DNA of 50,881 bases, from assembly GCA_023251725.1 (NCBI GenBank), contig JAHEYG010000011.1, positions 1-50,881 on the forward strand, read 5' to 3'. Both the position numbers and the translations under genes were made by a program. This document shows, piece by piece, positions 41,101-49,451 of the stretch. The stretch is from Sphingobacteriaceae bacterium (GTDB taxonomy: Bacteria; Bacteroidota; Bacteroidia; B-17B0; Aurantibacillaceae). Every line of letters starts with the position of its first letter. Within the stretch, counting starts at the first letter, position 1. Below the pieces are notes generated by a model, which was not told where the DNA came from, made no database searches, and saw only the letters and a program-made list of their open reading frames with translations.

Positions 41101-41667
41101 TCCATCGGCCTGAAAAGGAATATTATTATCGGTGGCCACCATTACCAAATCAATTTCGGGAGTTAATTTACCGCTTACCTGTAAATTTAAATTGGAGTTC
41201 ACTACTACATCCTGGTTATTTCCGAAAGTTATTCCTCTACTAAGACTTCCGTTTTTACTAAGGCCATCATTCATAAAAAAACCTGTACTCTTATTATTAT
41301 CATTAAAGGTTATTGAAAAAGGATTTCCGGGCCGCGTTAAATCTCTTGTAACAACATTTAAATCCTTGTGAAAAAAAGGTTTTTCAAAATTATATGGGAA
41401 AGTTTTGTAAGTTACTCTTAATGTATCGGGATGTTTTCCGTTTTCAAAAATAATAGCGTGCAATGCGTAATCAATTTTATATTTTAACGAATCGCTTTCT
41501 ACTAAATAAGGCTTTATACTTCCGGGAACTATACTTAATGTATCTAAATAAAGTGTATCGCCAATAAGCAGAAATTTTTTGTTGCGCGAATTATTATTTA
41601 ATTGCGAAAACAATTCTCCCGCCGTTAGGCAGAAAAAAAATAAGAGTAGCAATTGCTTTGTTTTCAC
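38176..41667 (-). CDS. Large exported outer-membrane protein
   Basis: A 1163-residue protein with a signal peptide (LLLLFFFCLTAGELFSQ). The first 300 residues contain GSLSRGITFGNNQDVVVNSN, LQVSGKLTPEIDLVM and QLQEFDKVFIQL, which resemble segments I associate with SprA-like gliding and type IX secretion proteins. The protein is half the length of SprA, so it is only a relative at best. The rest is a long series of antiparallel-strand segments ending in IGGATIRAFF, typical of a big outer-membrane barrel; WNDYNSNGIKELNEFEVGQ is a Ca-binding-like loop. Function unknown. Confidence 0.75.
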   Translation of the reverse strand: MKTKQLLLLFFFCLTAGELFSQLNNNSRNKKFLLIGDTLYLDTLSIVPGSIKPYLVESDSLKYKIDYALHAIIFENGKHPDTLRVTYKTFPYNFEKPFFHKDLNVVTRDLTRPGNPFSITFNDNNKSTGFFMNDGLSKNGSLSRGITFGNNQDVVVNSNLNLQVSGKLTPEIDLVMVATDNNIPFQADGTTAQLQEFDKVFIQLSNKSTKLIVGDYQLSKPNNSYFMNFYKRAQGAQISNIYSDTIGKKAVTFRTTVAGAVSKGKFARNVIFGKENNQGPYRLVGANNEPFIIVLSGTEKIYIDGRLMQRGQQNDYIIDYNTGELVFTARQIITKDKRIVAEFQYAERNYGRSLFFVSEEVEIGKLKIFGNFYTEQDDKEKSLQQTLTQDQKKVLFDIGDTISKAVFSGAELTNFNNSDVFYWKKDTVVGLTTYYGIFVYSTSPDSAKYRNKFSNVGFGNGNYIQISAAANGKVYKWVVPVGGKPQGNYEPVIPLVTPKQNQMATGGFEYTFDKNHNLVMEGAYSKNDINTFSPFDKQNDQGYGYKLKSNNQSIFKKDSSDKNPAKLIYNINYEYVAQNFNQIERFRTVEFQRDWNRPYVDAINTDQHIGRAELGIEKANRYKLIYAYNTFLEGSFFSGNKQQLTGRVTKNRFNVQYDGSYLTTSNNPVNTEFYRHKSGISQGFGKFKISLSDEFEHNIFRSIPTNTLLPRTYQLWEWEANITNSDTIKNKIKLFYRERRDRQAYNDVIKDSTYAQNLGLQLNVYSIKNHPITLLFTYRDLQLKNVVSNALKPDNSLLGRVEYSPRLFKGLITSTLFYETGYGLENKKEFYYVEVAPGQGQFAWNDYNSNGIKELNEFEVGQFADQLKYIRVYTPTSQYVKVLQNQLSFSFNIRPVVLLKEDSKGLAKFVGRFATQSVFRVDNKTYDNGQFFNSDFFNSTVKDTSLLSTNYALRQSVFFNQSATVFGADYTFLNNKTKQLLLNGLDSRENYSHEFRMRLNFLKSWSFLSHDVSGLKGYASQFFSQRNYTIEYYDLEQKLSFQPNTAIRISAIYKFTNKQNIGEGGFQKASINDFALELKYNQSEKGSFNLRADFLSITYNDVQNSPVAYEMLNALRPGYNYTWGISYQRNLTGNIQISINYDGRKSPDANIVNIGGATIRAFF

Positions 41668-41941
41668 TTTAATTTCTAATGGTTTTTAAAGATAGGAAAT
41701 AGCCATATATCCATAACATGTAAAACAAAAATCCTAATGGCTATTCGAAGTGCCAAATAAAAAACAAATTATCATCAAATCAAATATCCATGTTACGGTT
41801 TCAGCGAAAGGCAAATGCGATTATAAACCAATCTCATTTATTTAGTAAAACGAAAAATTCACGTCTTAAATTGTGTAATTATGAGATAAAAAACATATAA
41901 TTTCCAATTAAAATTGATTATCATTATCGGAAATTTTAAAT

Positions 41942-42709
41942 ATGCCTCGCATTATAACATATAACGTTAACGGGATAAGGGCTGCTTTAGGAAAAGGTTT
42001 AATTAACTGGATGAAGTTGGCGAAACCCGATATTTTGTGTGTTCAGGAAATTAAAGCCCATCCCGAGCAAGTTGCAGTTTTTGATTTTGAGGAACTGGGT
42101 TATGAGCATTATTGGCATCCGGCACAAAAAAAAGGATACAGCGGGGTTGCAATATTTACAAAAATAAAACCCGATAAGGTAATTTATGGATGTGGAATTG
42201 AAAAATACGATTTCGAGGGGCGATTTATTCGTGCCGATTTTGGAGATGTTTCGGTAGTTAGCGTATATCACCCAAGCGGAAGCAGCGGTGATGAGCGACA
42301 GGATTTTAAAATGAAATGGCTACAAGATTTTCAAAAATACGTTGATAATTTAAAGAAAATGCGTTCGAAACTGATACTTTCGGGCGATTTTAATATTTGT
42401 CATAAACCTATAGATATTCATAACCCGGTATCAAATGCCAATACTTCCGGTTTTTTACCCGAGGAGCGCGAATGGATGGAACAATTTATGCAATCGGGAT
42501 TTGTAGATTCATTCCGTTATTTTAACACCGAACCGCACCAATACAGCTGGTGGAGCTATAGGGCCGGATCGCGTGGCAAAAATCTGGGTTGGCGAATAGA
42601 TTACAATTTGGTGACCGAAAATCTTAAAAAAAACCTCAAACACTCTGTAATTTTGTCCGAAGCCATGCATAGCGACCATTGTCCTGTTCTGTTGGATATT
42701 GATTTTTAG
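41942..42709 (+). CDS. xth: Exodeoxyribonuclease III (AP endonuclease)
   Basis: A 255-residue EEP-fold nuclease of the Xth/ExoA family, full length. Motifs: TYNVNGIRAA with Asn8, CVQEIKA with the metal-binding Glu, VSVYHPSGS, LSGDFNICHKPIDI with the Asp-Asn pair, GWRIDYNLV and SDHCPVLL with the catalytic His. It cuts DNA at abasic sites in base-excision repair and removes 3' blocks. The 274 bp upstream of it (41668-41941) hold no gene I can support, only a TATCTTTA-like -7 for the divergent gene (41694-41687). Confidence 0.95.
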   Translation: MPRIITYNVNGIRAALGKGLINWMKLAKPDILCVQEIKAHPEQVAVFDFEELGYEHYWHPAQKKGYSGVAIFTKIKPDKVIYGCGIEKYDFEGRFIRADFGDVSVVSVYHPSGSSGDERQDFKMKWLQDFQKYVDNLKKMRSKLILSGDFNICHKPIDIHNPVSNANTSGFLPEEREWMEQFMQSGFVDSFRYFNTEPHQYSWWSYRAGSRGKNLGWRIDYNLVTENLKKNLKHSVILSEAMHSDHCPVLLDIDF

Positions 42710-42779
42710 CCCCCTTTCCCCTAAAAGGGTGAAATTTTTATTGTGTTATAAAAAAATTAGTTATTTTTAGAGAAAAGTA

Positions 42780-42787
42780 TAATTTTG
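42780..42787 (+). promoter_or_regulatory. -7 promoter element of the ABC binding-protein gene
   Basis: TAATTTTG fits TAnnTTTG, 33 bases before ATG 42821. No good -33 was found. Just upstream, 42713-42730 carries a short CCCTTT/AAAGGG palindrome that may end xth transcription. Confidence 0.45.
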
Positions 42788-42820
42788 TAGCTTAATATAT
42801 CTTATTATTTTTTCACTGTT

Positions 42821-44587
42821 ATGAATAAATTTTTCGGCGTTATTTTTTGTTCGGTTGTCACAGCGGGTTTTTTTAGCTCATGCGGTGGTGATGATAATAG
42901 TAAAGACCATGGCACATCTGAGGCTAAGGGCGGCATTTATTTAGGCGGCATCGCCCGTTTAAATGAAGTAGAAAACATTAAAAGTCTCATTCCTTTTGCA
43001 ATGAATGATGTGGTGAGTTATCACTTAGGCGCACAGGTGTATGAAGGCCTTGTAAAATACAATCAAACTGATTTAAGTTTAATTCCCGGACTTGCCACTA
43101 GATGGGAAGTGAGCGAAGATCAGACACAATATACTTTTCATTTACGGGCAGGCGTAAAATTTCATGATGACCCTTGTTTTGCTGATGGTAAAGGACGAAT
43201 TGTTACTGCTATTGATTTTAAATATTGTTTCGACCGCCTTTGTGCAACTGATCCTTCCAACAATTTATTTGACGTTACCTTTAAAGATAAAGTAGAAGGT
43301 GCGAATGAATCATTTGAAGCTTCTAAAGGAGGCAAAAAAACAGGTGTTTCGGGTGTTAAGATTGTAAACGATTCTACCATCACTATAAAATTATTAAACA
43401 TAGATCCCAGCTTCCTTAATATTTTAGCAATGCCGGGATGCTATATTTATCCGAACGAAGCAGTTACAAAATACGGAGTTGATATGCGTACTAAAGTGGT
43501 TGGTACCGGACCATTTGTTATAGAAACAGTTAAAGAAGGCGAAGTAATTTTGATGAAGAAAAACCCTAATTATTGGGGTGTTGATGCCAATGGAACTAAA
43601 TTACCTTATTTAGATGGGATTAAATGGACCTTCATTCGCGAGAAACAATCAGAGGTATTGGAGTTCAAACGTGGTAATATTGATATGATTTACCGTATTC
43701 CTGTTGTAATGTTTCATGAATTAATGGGTGATTTAGAGCACGCAAAAGAGCGCAAAAACGATTTTATTATTTTAAACTCAATAGCCTTAAACACCAATTA
43801 TTTTGGTTTTAATTGTCAGAGCAACTTATTTTCTAAAAAAGAAGTTCGTCTGGCATTTAATGCTGCTATTGATCGCCATAAGATTGCTGATTTCACTATT
43901 CAGGGAGAAGGTAATTCGGCCGACTACGGATTTGTTCCATATAATGAAGCCTTTGAAGCAGCGGGTTATAATTACAAAGCTTTAAAAGGTTTTACTTATG
44001 ATCCTGAAAAAGCAAAAGAATTAATGAAGAAGGCCGGCTATGCAAATGGAAAAGGTTTTCCGAAACTTACTTTGGAGATTAACAGCGGTGGTGGTGACCG
44101 TAATATTTTAGTAGCTGAAGTTGTACAAAAAATGTTGAAAGAAAATCTGAATGTAGATATTGAAATTAATATTGTTCCTTTAGGAGAGCACATTGAAAAT
44201 GTACAGTCGGCAAAAACTGATTTTTTCCGTTTTGCCTGGGTAGCCGATTATCCGGATCCTGAAACTTTCTTAACCATGTTTTATGGCAAACACGTTCCAA
44301 AATCTATGTCAGAAAAAGCTTATATGAATTTCGGTCGTTACGTCAATCCTAAATTCGACTCTGCGTTTAATGCCGCTCGTATTATTCCTGACAAAACAAA
44401 ACGCTTTGAAGCCTTATCGGCCACCGAGCAATTAATTATTGACGACGCAGCGCTTATGCCCATTTTTTATGACGAGAACTTCCGTTTAGAGCAATTAAAC
44501 GTTCGTAATCTTCCGGAGAACACAATGAATTATTTTGATCTTACTACTACTTACTTGATTCCTTTAGATAAGATGAAGAAAAAATAA
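42821..44587 (+). CDS. ABC-transporter substrate-binding lipoprotein (SBP family 5)
   Basis: A 588-residue binding protein of the dipeptide/oligopeptide/nickel class. Signal peptide with lipobox-like TAGFFSSC (Cys21), then SYHLGAQVYEGLVKYNQTD, the LATRWEVSEDQTQYTFHLR motif, VKFHDDPCFADGKGR, GTGPFVIETV and KNPNYWGVD: all in the order of DppA/OppA proteins. No permease or ATPase gene is beside it, so it may be an orphan or work with distant components. It probably imports peptides; the ligand is not predictable. A terminator follows. Confidence 0.92.
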   Translation: MNKFFGVIFCSVVTAGFFSSCGGDDNSKDHGTSEAKGGIYLGGIARLNEVENIKSLIPFAMNDVVSYHLGAQVYEGLVKYNQTDLSLIPGLATRWEVSEDQTQYTFHLRAGVKFHDDPCFADGKGRIVTAIDFKYCFDRLCATDPSNNLFDVTFKDKVEGANESFEASKGGKKTGVSGVKIVNDSTITIKLLNIDPSFLNILAMPGCYIYPNEAVTKYGVDMRTKVVGTGPFVIETVKEGEVILMKKNPNYWGVDANGTKLPYLDGIKWTFIREKQSEVLEFKRGNIDMIYRIPVVMFHELMGDLEHAKERKNDFIILNSIALNTNYFGFNCQSNLFSKKEVRLAFNAAIDRHKIADFTIQGEGNSADYGFVPYNEAFEAAGYNYKALKGFTYDPEKAKELMKKAGYANGKGFPKLTLEINSGGGDRNILVAEVVQKMLKENLNVDIEINIVPLGEHIENVQSAKTDFFRFAWVADYPDPETFLTMFYGKHVPKSMSEKAYMNFGRYVNPKFDSAFNAARIIPDKTKRFEALSATEQLIIDDAALMPIFYDENFRLEQLNVRNLPENTMNYFDLTTTYLIPLDKMKKK

Positions 44588-44611
44588 TCCGCGCAGCGGA
44601 AAGAGCTTTAA

Positions 44612-44648
44612 AAAATCCTGCTAAAAATTTGGCGGGATTTTTTTATTT
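44612..44648 (+). terminator. Intrinsic terminator of the binding-protein gene
   Basis: AAAATCCTGC and GCGGGATTTT arms with one T-G pair and a 10-base loop, then a T-run, 25 bp after the stop. Confidence 0.85.
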
Positions 44649-44656
44649 TAACAGGC

Positions 44657-44688
44657 TTTGTTCTTTTATGTTTCCTTAAATACATTTA
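44657..44688 (+). promoter_or_regulatory. Promoter of ispD-polX
   Basis: TTTG (44657-44660), 20 bases, TACATTTA (44681-44688), one base from the -7 consensus and 14 bases before ATG 44703. It overlaps the longer open frame, so that earlier start is unlikely. Confidence 0.55.
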
Positions 44689-44702
44689 TATTTAATATTA
44701 TT

Positions 44703-45377
44703 ATGTCAGACCAAAAACATGTTATAATTGTAGCCGGAGGCACCGGTGTTCGTATGAATCACGAAGTGCCGAAGCAATTTATTAAAATCGACGGTAAACC
44801 GATTATAACATACGCCATCGAAAAATTTTTAAGTTATGATGTAAGCATAAATGTGATTTTAGTTTGTCACGCCGATTATCTGAAACATTTAAACGCCCTA
44901 CTCTCAGAATATTTTCCTAAAAACAACTTTAAGGTTACTAACGGCGGAGCAACAAGGTTTCAATCGGTAAAAAATGGGTTGAATTTAATTAAGGATACTA
45001 ACGGTATGGTGGCTATACACGATGCTGCACGTCCTTTTGTAAGCATTGCCACTATTAAAAATTGTTTTGAAACAGCGGCGCAAAAAGGAAATGCTATTCC
45101 GTTTATTCCTTTAAACGAAAGTTTGCGGCATGTTGAGAATGAAAAAAATAATTGGGTGGACCGAAATGATTTTAAAATTATTCAAACGCCGCAATGTTTT
45201 AAAATTGATTTAATAAAAAAAGCCTTCGAGCAAGATTATAATTCAGCATTTACCGACGATGCCACCGTACTTGAACAAACCGGCGTTGTAATAAATTTGG
45301 TGGAAGGAAATTCGGAAAATATAAAAATTACCACGCCTACCGATTTAAAAATGGCAGAATCGTTATTATCAAAATGA
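44703..45377 (+). CDS. ispD: 2-C-methyl-D-erythritol 4-phosphate cytidylyltransferase
   Basis: A 224-residue CTP transferase of the MEP isoprenoid pathway, the normal length. The N-terminal motif is IIVAGGTGVRMNHEVPKQF, where the usual start of the block is AAGxGxRM, with VPKQF fully kept. VAIHDAARPFVS, the RNDFKIIQTPQCFK block and FTDDATVLEQ with VEGNSENIKITTP complete the family set. ATG 44703 is supported by promoter position. The last four bases overlap polX (ATGA). Confidence 0.93.
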   Translation: MSDQKHVIIVAGGTGVRMNHEVPKQFIKIDGKPIITYAIEKFLSYDVSINVILVCHADYLKHLNALLSEYFPKNNFKVTNGGATRFQSVKNGLNLIKDTNGMVAIHDAARPFVSIATIKNCFETAAQKGNAIPFIPLNESLRHVENEKNNWVDRNDFKIIQTPQCFKIDLIKKAFEQDYNSAFTDDATVLEQTGVVINLVEGNSENIKITTPTDLKMAESLLSK

Positions 45378-47035
45378 ATACCGAAGACATAGCTGATGCA
45401 TTGGAGATAACTGCAAAACTTCAAGAACTCCATGGCGAAAATCCGTTTAAGGTAAGAGCACTCAGTGGTGCCGCCTATAAACTTTCTAAAACACGAATGG
45501 ATTTGCGCGGTAAATCACAAAATGAAATTGAACAAATTGAAGGTGTAGGAAAAGGCATTGCTGCAAAAATAATTGAATTGCTTAGCACCGGAACCACCGA
45601 AGAGTTCGAAGAATTAAAAAACAAAACACCCCTCGGAGTTATTGAAATGTTGGGCGTAAAAGGATTGGGACCAAAAAAAGTTCGTCAGCTTTGGAAAGAA
45701 TTAAATGTTGAGAGTCTTGGTGAATTGCTTTACGCCTGCCACGAAAACCGTTTGGTAGATTTAAAAGGTTTTGGCATAAAAACGCAGGAGAGCGTTCAAA
45801 AAAATATTGAGTTTAAACAAAGTAATTCCGGAAAAATTCATTTTGCGAGGGCCGAGAAAGAAGTTCTTCAAATGGTTAAAAATTTAAAACAAAATATTTC
45901 TTTCATTGAAAATATTTCAGCCACCGGTGAAGTTCGCAGAAAATGTGATATCATCACTAAAATTGAAATCATTGCGTCCACCAACGAAATTGAGGAAGTA
46001 AAAGTAATTTTAACCGAACAATTAGGTTTTATTGAAGATGAAGAAATTGAAAACACTTTTGTGTATGGTAACGAGGGTTGCCCGACAATAATATATTTAT
46101 GTGCCCCCGAAAATTTTTACAAAGAATTATTTGAAACCACCGGCTCTTCCGAATTTATTGAACAGTTTTTAGAAACAGAAATTGAAACTCCTGAATCGGA
46201 AGAAGAAATTTTTGAATCACAAGGTTTACAATTTATTGAACCCGAATTACGCGAATCATCTTCGATAATAAAAATCGCGAAAGAAAATAAAATTCCAAAA
46301 CTCATTGAGTATTCCAACTTAAAAGGCATTTTGCATAATCACAGCACTTACAGCGATGGCATGAATACTTTGCAGGAGATGGCGGAATATTGTAAAGAAT
46401 TAGGTTTCGAATATTTTGGTATTTGCGACCACTCACAAACTGCAGTTTATGCAGAAGGATTAAAACCCGAAAAAGTTTTATTGCAGCAAAAAGAAATTGA
46501 TAAACTTAATAAACAATTAGCTCCCTTTAAAATTTTTAAAGGAATAGAAAGCGATATTTTAAACGACGGGCGATTAGATTATGAAGAAGATATTTTAAAA
46601 ACATTTGATTTTGTTGTCGCCTCCGTTCATTCTAATTTAAAAATGGATGAAGAAAAAGCAACGCATCGTTTATTAAAAGCCATTGAAAATCCGTACACGA
46701 CCATACTCGGACATCCAACAGGAAGATTATTATTAGCACGAGAAGGTTATCCGCTTAATCACAAAAAAATAATTGATGCTTGTGCAGCAAATGGTGTAAT
46801 CATTGAATTAAACGCGCATCCGTACAGATTGGATATTGACTGGAGTTGGATACCTTATTGCATTGAGAAAGGTGTAAAAATTTCTATCAACCCTGATGCG
46901 CATCAAAAAGAAGGATTGAAAGATATGTGTTACGGAGTTTACTCGGCCCGCAAAGGAATGCTGGATACTAAAAATTGTTTTAACGCGTTATCGTTGGAGG
47001 AAATTGAAAAATATTTTAATTCACGTAAAAAATAA
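45374..47035 (+). CDS. polX: PolX-family protein: helix-hairpin-helix, degenerate polymerase, PHP domain
   Basis: A 553-residue PolX/PHP protein, near the usual 570. Order: Pol-beta-like 8-kDa domain with helix-hairpin-helix (EGVGKGIAAKIIEL, LGVKGLGPKKVRQLW), a palm region (about 150-250) and a PHP phosphoesterase domain (about 310-550; HNHSTYSDGMNTLQ, FGICDHSQTAVYAEGL, GIESDILNDGRLDY, LGHPTGRLLL, SINPDAH). The palm block reads RRKCDIITKIEIIAST where active enzymes have RRxxxxxGDID, so both metal-binding Asp appear replaced. Polymerase activity is doubtful; PHP exonuclease activity looks intact. Confidence 0.88.
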   Translation: MNTEDIADALEITAKLQELHGENPFKVRALSGAAYKLSKTRMDLRGKSQNEIEQIEGVGKGIAAKIIELLSTGTTEEFEELKNKTPLGVIEMLGVKGLGPKKVRQLWKELNVESLGELLYACHENRLVDLKGFGIKTQESVQKNIEFKQSNSGKIHFARAEKEVLQMVKNLKQNISFIENISATGEVRRKCDIITKIEIIASTNEIEEVKVILTEQLGFIEDEEIENTFVYGNEGCPTIIYLCAPENFYKELFETTGSSEFIEQFLETEIETPESEEEIFESQGLQFIEPELRESSSIIKIAKENKIPKLIEYSNLKGILHNHSTYSDGMNTLQEMAEYCKELGFEYFGICDHSQTAVYAEGLKPEKVLLQQKEIDKLNKQLAPFKIFKGIESDILNDGRLDYEEDILKTFDFVVASVHSNLKMDEEKATHRLLKAIENPYTTILGHPTGRLLLAREGYPLNHKKIIDACAANGVIIELNAHPYRLDIDWSWIPYCIEKGVKISINPDAHQKEGLKDMCYGVYSARKGMLDTKNCFNALSLEEIEKYFNSRKK

Positions 47036-47064
47036 TTCTGCATTTTTAATTTTTAATTAATAAA

Positions 47065-48591
47065 ATGCCAATATTAAATTCAATAGCATCGTGGTTAATG
47101 AAAAAGCGGATGCATCAAATTGATCTTTTCATAAAATATCCGTACGAAGTTCAGAACGAATGGATGCTGAATTTAGTGAAAGATGCAAAGGATACCGAAT
47201 TCGGGAAAAATAATAATTTCTCTCAAATAAAAAATTACAATCAGTTTAAAAAAAATATTCCCATACAGGATTACGAAAGTTTAAAACCATTTATTGAACG
47301 TACCCGCCGCGGCGAACAAAATTTATTATGGCACAGTGATGTAAAATGGTTTGCCAAAAGTAGTGGTACCACCGATAAAAGTAAATTTATTCCGGTGAGT
47401 AACGAATCGCTCAACGGCTGTCATTATAACGGTGGCCGTGATATGGTAACTTTACATTGCGTAAATAATCCCGAAACACTTTTATTCACAGGGAAAAATT
47501 TAGCACTGGGCGGAAGTTTTAAAACCGATGAATTCGGGAATCATAATTCATTTCAGGGTGATGTGAGTGCCATTATTATTCAGAATTTACCCAAGTGGGC
47601 CGAATTTTTTAGAGCGCCCGATGTAAATATTGCTTTGATGAATGAATGGGAAAATAAACTCGAAAAATTAGCGGCGAGTATGATGAAAGAAAATGTAACC
47701 AGTTTAGCAGGCGTTCCGAGCTGGATGCTCGTTCTTCTTAAAAAAATAATGGAATTAAAAAATGCAAAAACAATTAATGAAGTTTGGCCCAATTTAGAAG
47801 TTTATTTTCATGGCGGTGTTAGTTTTGCCCCATATAAAGAACATTTTAAACAATTTTTTAATAACGATAAAATAAATTATATACAATTATACAGCGCTTC
47901 GGAAGGATTTTTCGGAATACAAGATCAGGTAAAAAGCGATGATCTGCTTTTGATGTTGGATTACGGAATTTTTTACGAATTTATTCCCATTGAAGATATT
48001 ACTTTACAAAATCCAAGAATTTATAATTTATCTGAAATAAGTAAAGGAATAAATTACGCCATTGTAATAAGCACCAACGCCGGTTTGTGGCGATATCAAT
48101 TAGGAGATACGGTGCAATTTACCAGTACCAATCCGTACCGATTAATAATTACAGGGCGCACCAAACATTTTATTAATGTTTTTGGCGAGGAATTAATGGT
48201 ACACAATACCGATCAGGCCATTTCTTTAGCTTGCGAAAAAACGGGCGCACTGGTAAGCGAATACACTTTGGCGCCGGTGTATATGGCTATCGACAGCGGC
48301 GCGCACGAATGGCTGATTGAATTTGAAAAAGAACCCGAAAATTTTGATTACTTTGTATACGTTTTAGATTCGGGTCTCAAACAATTAAATTCAGATTACG
48401 AAGCTAAACGGTATAACGATTATGTTTTAAAAGCACCCATCGTTATTAATTTACCGGTTGGCAGTTTTTATAAATTTTTGAAAAGCGAAAATAAATTAGG
48501 CGGTCAATTTAAAGTGCAGCGATTAAGTAATAACAGGAATTTTGTAGAGAGAATTAAAAAAATAATTCACCAATCACAAACAATCGTTTAA
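47065..48591 (+). CDS. GH3-family acyl-adenylate enzyme
   Basis: A 508-residue GH3 (auxin-responsive-promoter family) protein of the ANL superfamily. Motifs: FAKSSGTTDKSKFIPVS (about 97-113, ATP loop), GVSFAPYKEHF, IQLYSASEGFFGIQD, GLWRYQLGDTVQFT and ITGRTKHFINVFGEEL. Plant members conjugate amino acids to acyl acids; bacterial members have no settled role. It starts 29 bp after polX and is followed 6 bp later by an exported hypothetical protein. Confidence 0.9.
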   Translation: MPILNSIASWLMKKRMHQIDLFIKYPYEVQNEWMLNLVKDAKDTEFGKNNNFSQIKNYNQFKKNIPIQDYESLKPFIERTRRGEQNLLWHSDVKWFAKSSGTTDKSKFIPVSNESLNGCHYNGGRDMVTLHCVNNPETLLFTGKNLALGGSFKTDEFGNHNSFQGDVSAIIIQNLPKWAEFFRAPDVNIALMNEWENKLEKLAASMMKENVTSLAGVPSWMLVLLKKIMELKNAKTINEVWPNLEVYFHGGVSFAPYKEHFKQFFNNDKINYIQLYSASEGFFGIQDQVKSDDLLLMLDYGIFYEFIPIEDITLQNPRIYNLSEISKGINYAIVISTNAGLWRYQLGDTVQFTSTNPYRLIITGRTKHFINVFGEELMVHNTDQAISLACEKTGALVSEYTLAPVYMAIDSGAHEWLIEFEKEPENFDYFVYVLDSGLKQLNSDYEAKRYNDYVLKAPIVINLPVGSFYKFLKSENKLGGQFKVQRLSNNRNFVERIKKIIHQSQTIV

Positions 48592-48597
48592 AATAAA

Positions 48598-49395
48598 ATG
48601 AAAATTAAAAAAAATATTTTTTTAATTGTACCGATTGCTTTATGCCTGGGTTTTAGCGGCGATAAACCTTCTTACACTATAAAACAAGTATATAATTATT
48701 TTACTTCCGATAATTTAGGAAATACTTATTTAGTGAATGGCGAAGAAATAACAAAATACAATGCTTCGGGACAATTATTTAAAAAATATAGCAACAAACG
48801 ATTTGGAAATATTACTATGGTGGATGCCACTAACGCCTTAAAAATATTATTGTATTATAAAGATTTTCAAAATATTGTTTTTATTGATGATCAATTATCA
48901 CAAAACGGTGATTTAATTTCGCTCGAAAATTTAAATTACGAACAAACCGATTTGGTTTGTACTTCGTTTAATAATAGTTTCTGGATTTACAATAAACAAA
49001 ATAACGAACTGGTTCGCTTTAATGAAAATTCGTTACCAGTTGCAAAAACAGGTAACTTAAAACAACTTTTGCAGGCCGAAATAAAACCCAATTTTATGTT
49101 GGAGCAAAACAGTTATCTGTATTTAAATTGCCCCAACCTAGGCGTATATGTGTTTGATATTTATGGCACATTTACTAAGATTATCGGCTTAAAAAACCTG
49201 TCCTGGTTTCAGGTAAATAACAATACTCTTTTTTATTTTAAAAATCATCAACTGGTTTCTTATAATTCAAAAACATTTGAAGAAAAGTCGGAAGAGTTTA
49301 GCGATACGCTCATAAAAACGGTACGTCTCGAGAAAGATAAATGGTTTATACAATACCACGATTCACTAAAAATTTACACAAATACTCAAAAATAA
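48598..49395 (+). CDS. Exported hypothetical protein, probable partial beta-propeller
   Basis: A 265-residue protein with a signal peptide (FLIVPIALCLGFSG). Repeated short strands such as NLGNTYLVNGEEITKYNASG, NSFWIYNKQNNELVRFNEN and LGVYVFDIYGTFTKIIGL resemble blades of a six- or eight-bladed propeller with about 45-residue spacing. No named family. It directly follows the GH3 gene and precedes a PaaE-like gene that has its own promoter, so it probably belongs with GH3. Confidence 0.6.
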   Translation: MKIKKNIFLIVPIALCLGFSGDKPSYTIKQVYNYFTSDNLGNTYLVNGEEITKYNASGQLFKKYSNKRFGNITMVDATNALKILLYYKDFQNIVFIDDQLSQNGDLISLENLNYEQTDLVCTSFNNSFWIYNKQNNELVRFNENSLPVAKTGNLKQLLQAEIKPNFMLEQNSYLYLNCPNLGVYVFDIYGTFTKIIGLKNLSWFQVNNNTLFYFKNHQLVSYNSKTFEEKSEEFSDTLIKTVRLEKDKWFIQYHDSLKIYTNTQK

Positions 49396-49398
49396 ACG

Positions 49399-49430
49399 TT
49401 TGGTCAATCCCCTGAAATAACGTATTTTTG
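49399..49430 (+). promoter_or_regulatory. Promoter of the ferredoxin-reductase gene
   Basis: TTTG (49399-49402), 20 bases, TATTTTTG (49423-49430): both exact. It lies in front of ATG 49452 and overlaps the TTG start of the longer frame, which is therefore unlikely. Confidence 0.65.
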
Positions 49431-49451
49431 GGACTTATTTTTCAGAATCCA

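Noticed and set aside
42713-42730. CCCTTT/AAAGGG palindrome after xth as a terminator
   Set aside because: The stem is only 6 bp and the following T-run is broken, so it is mentioned but not called.
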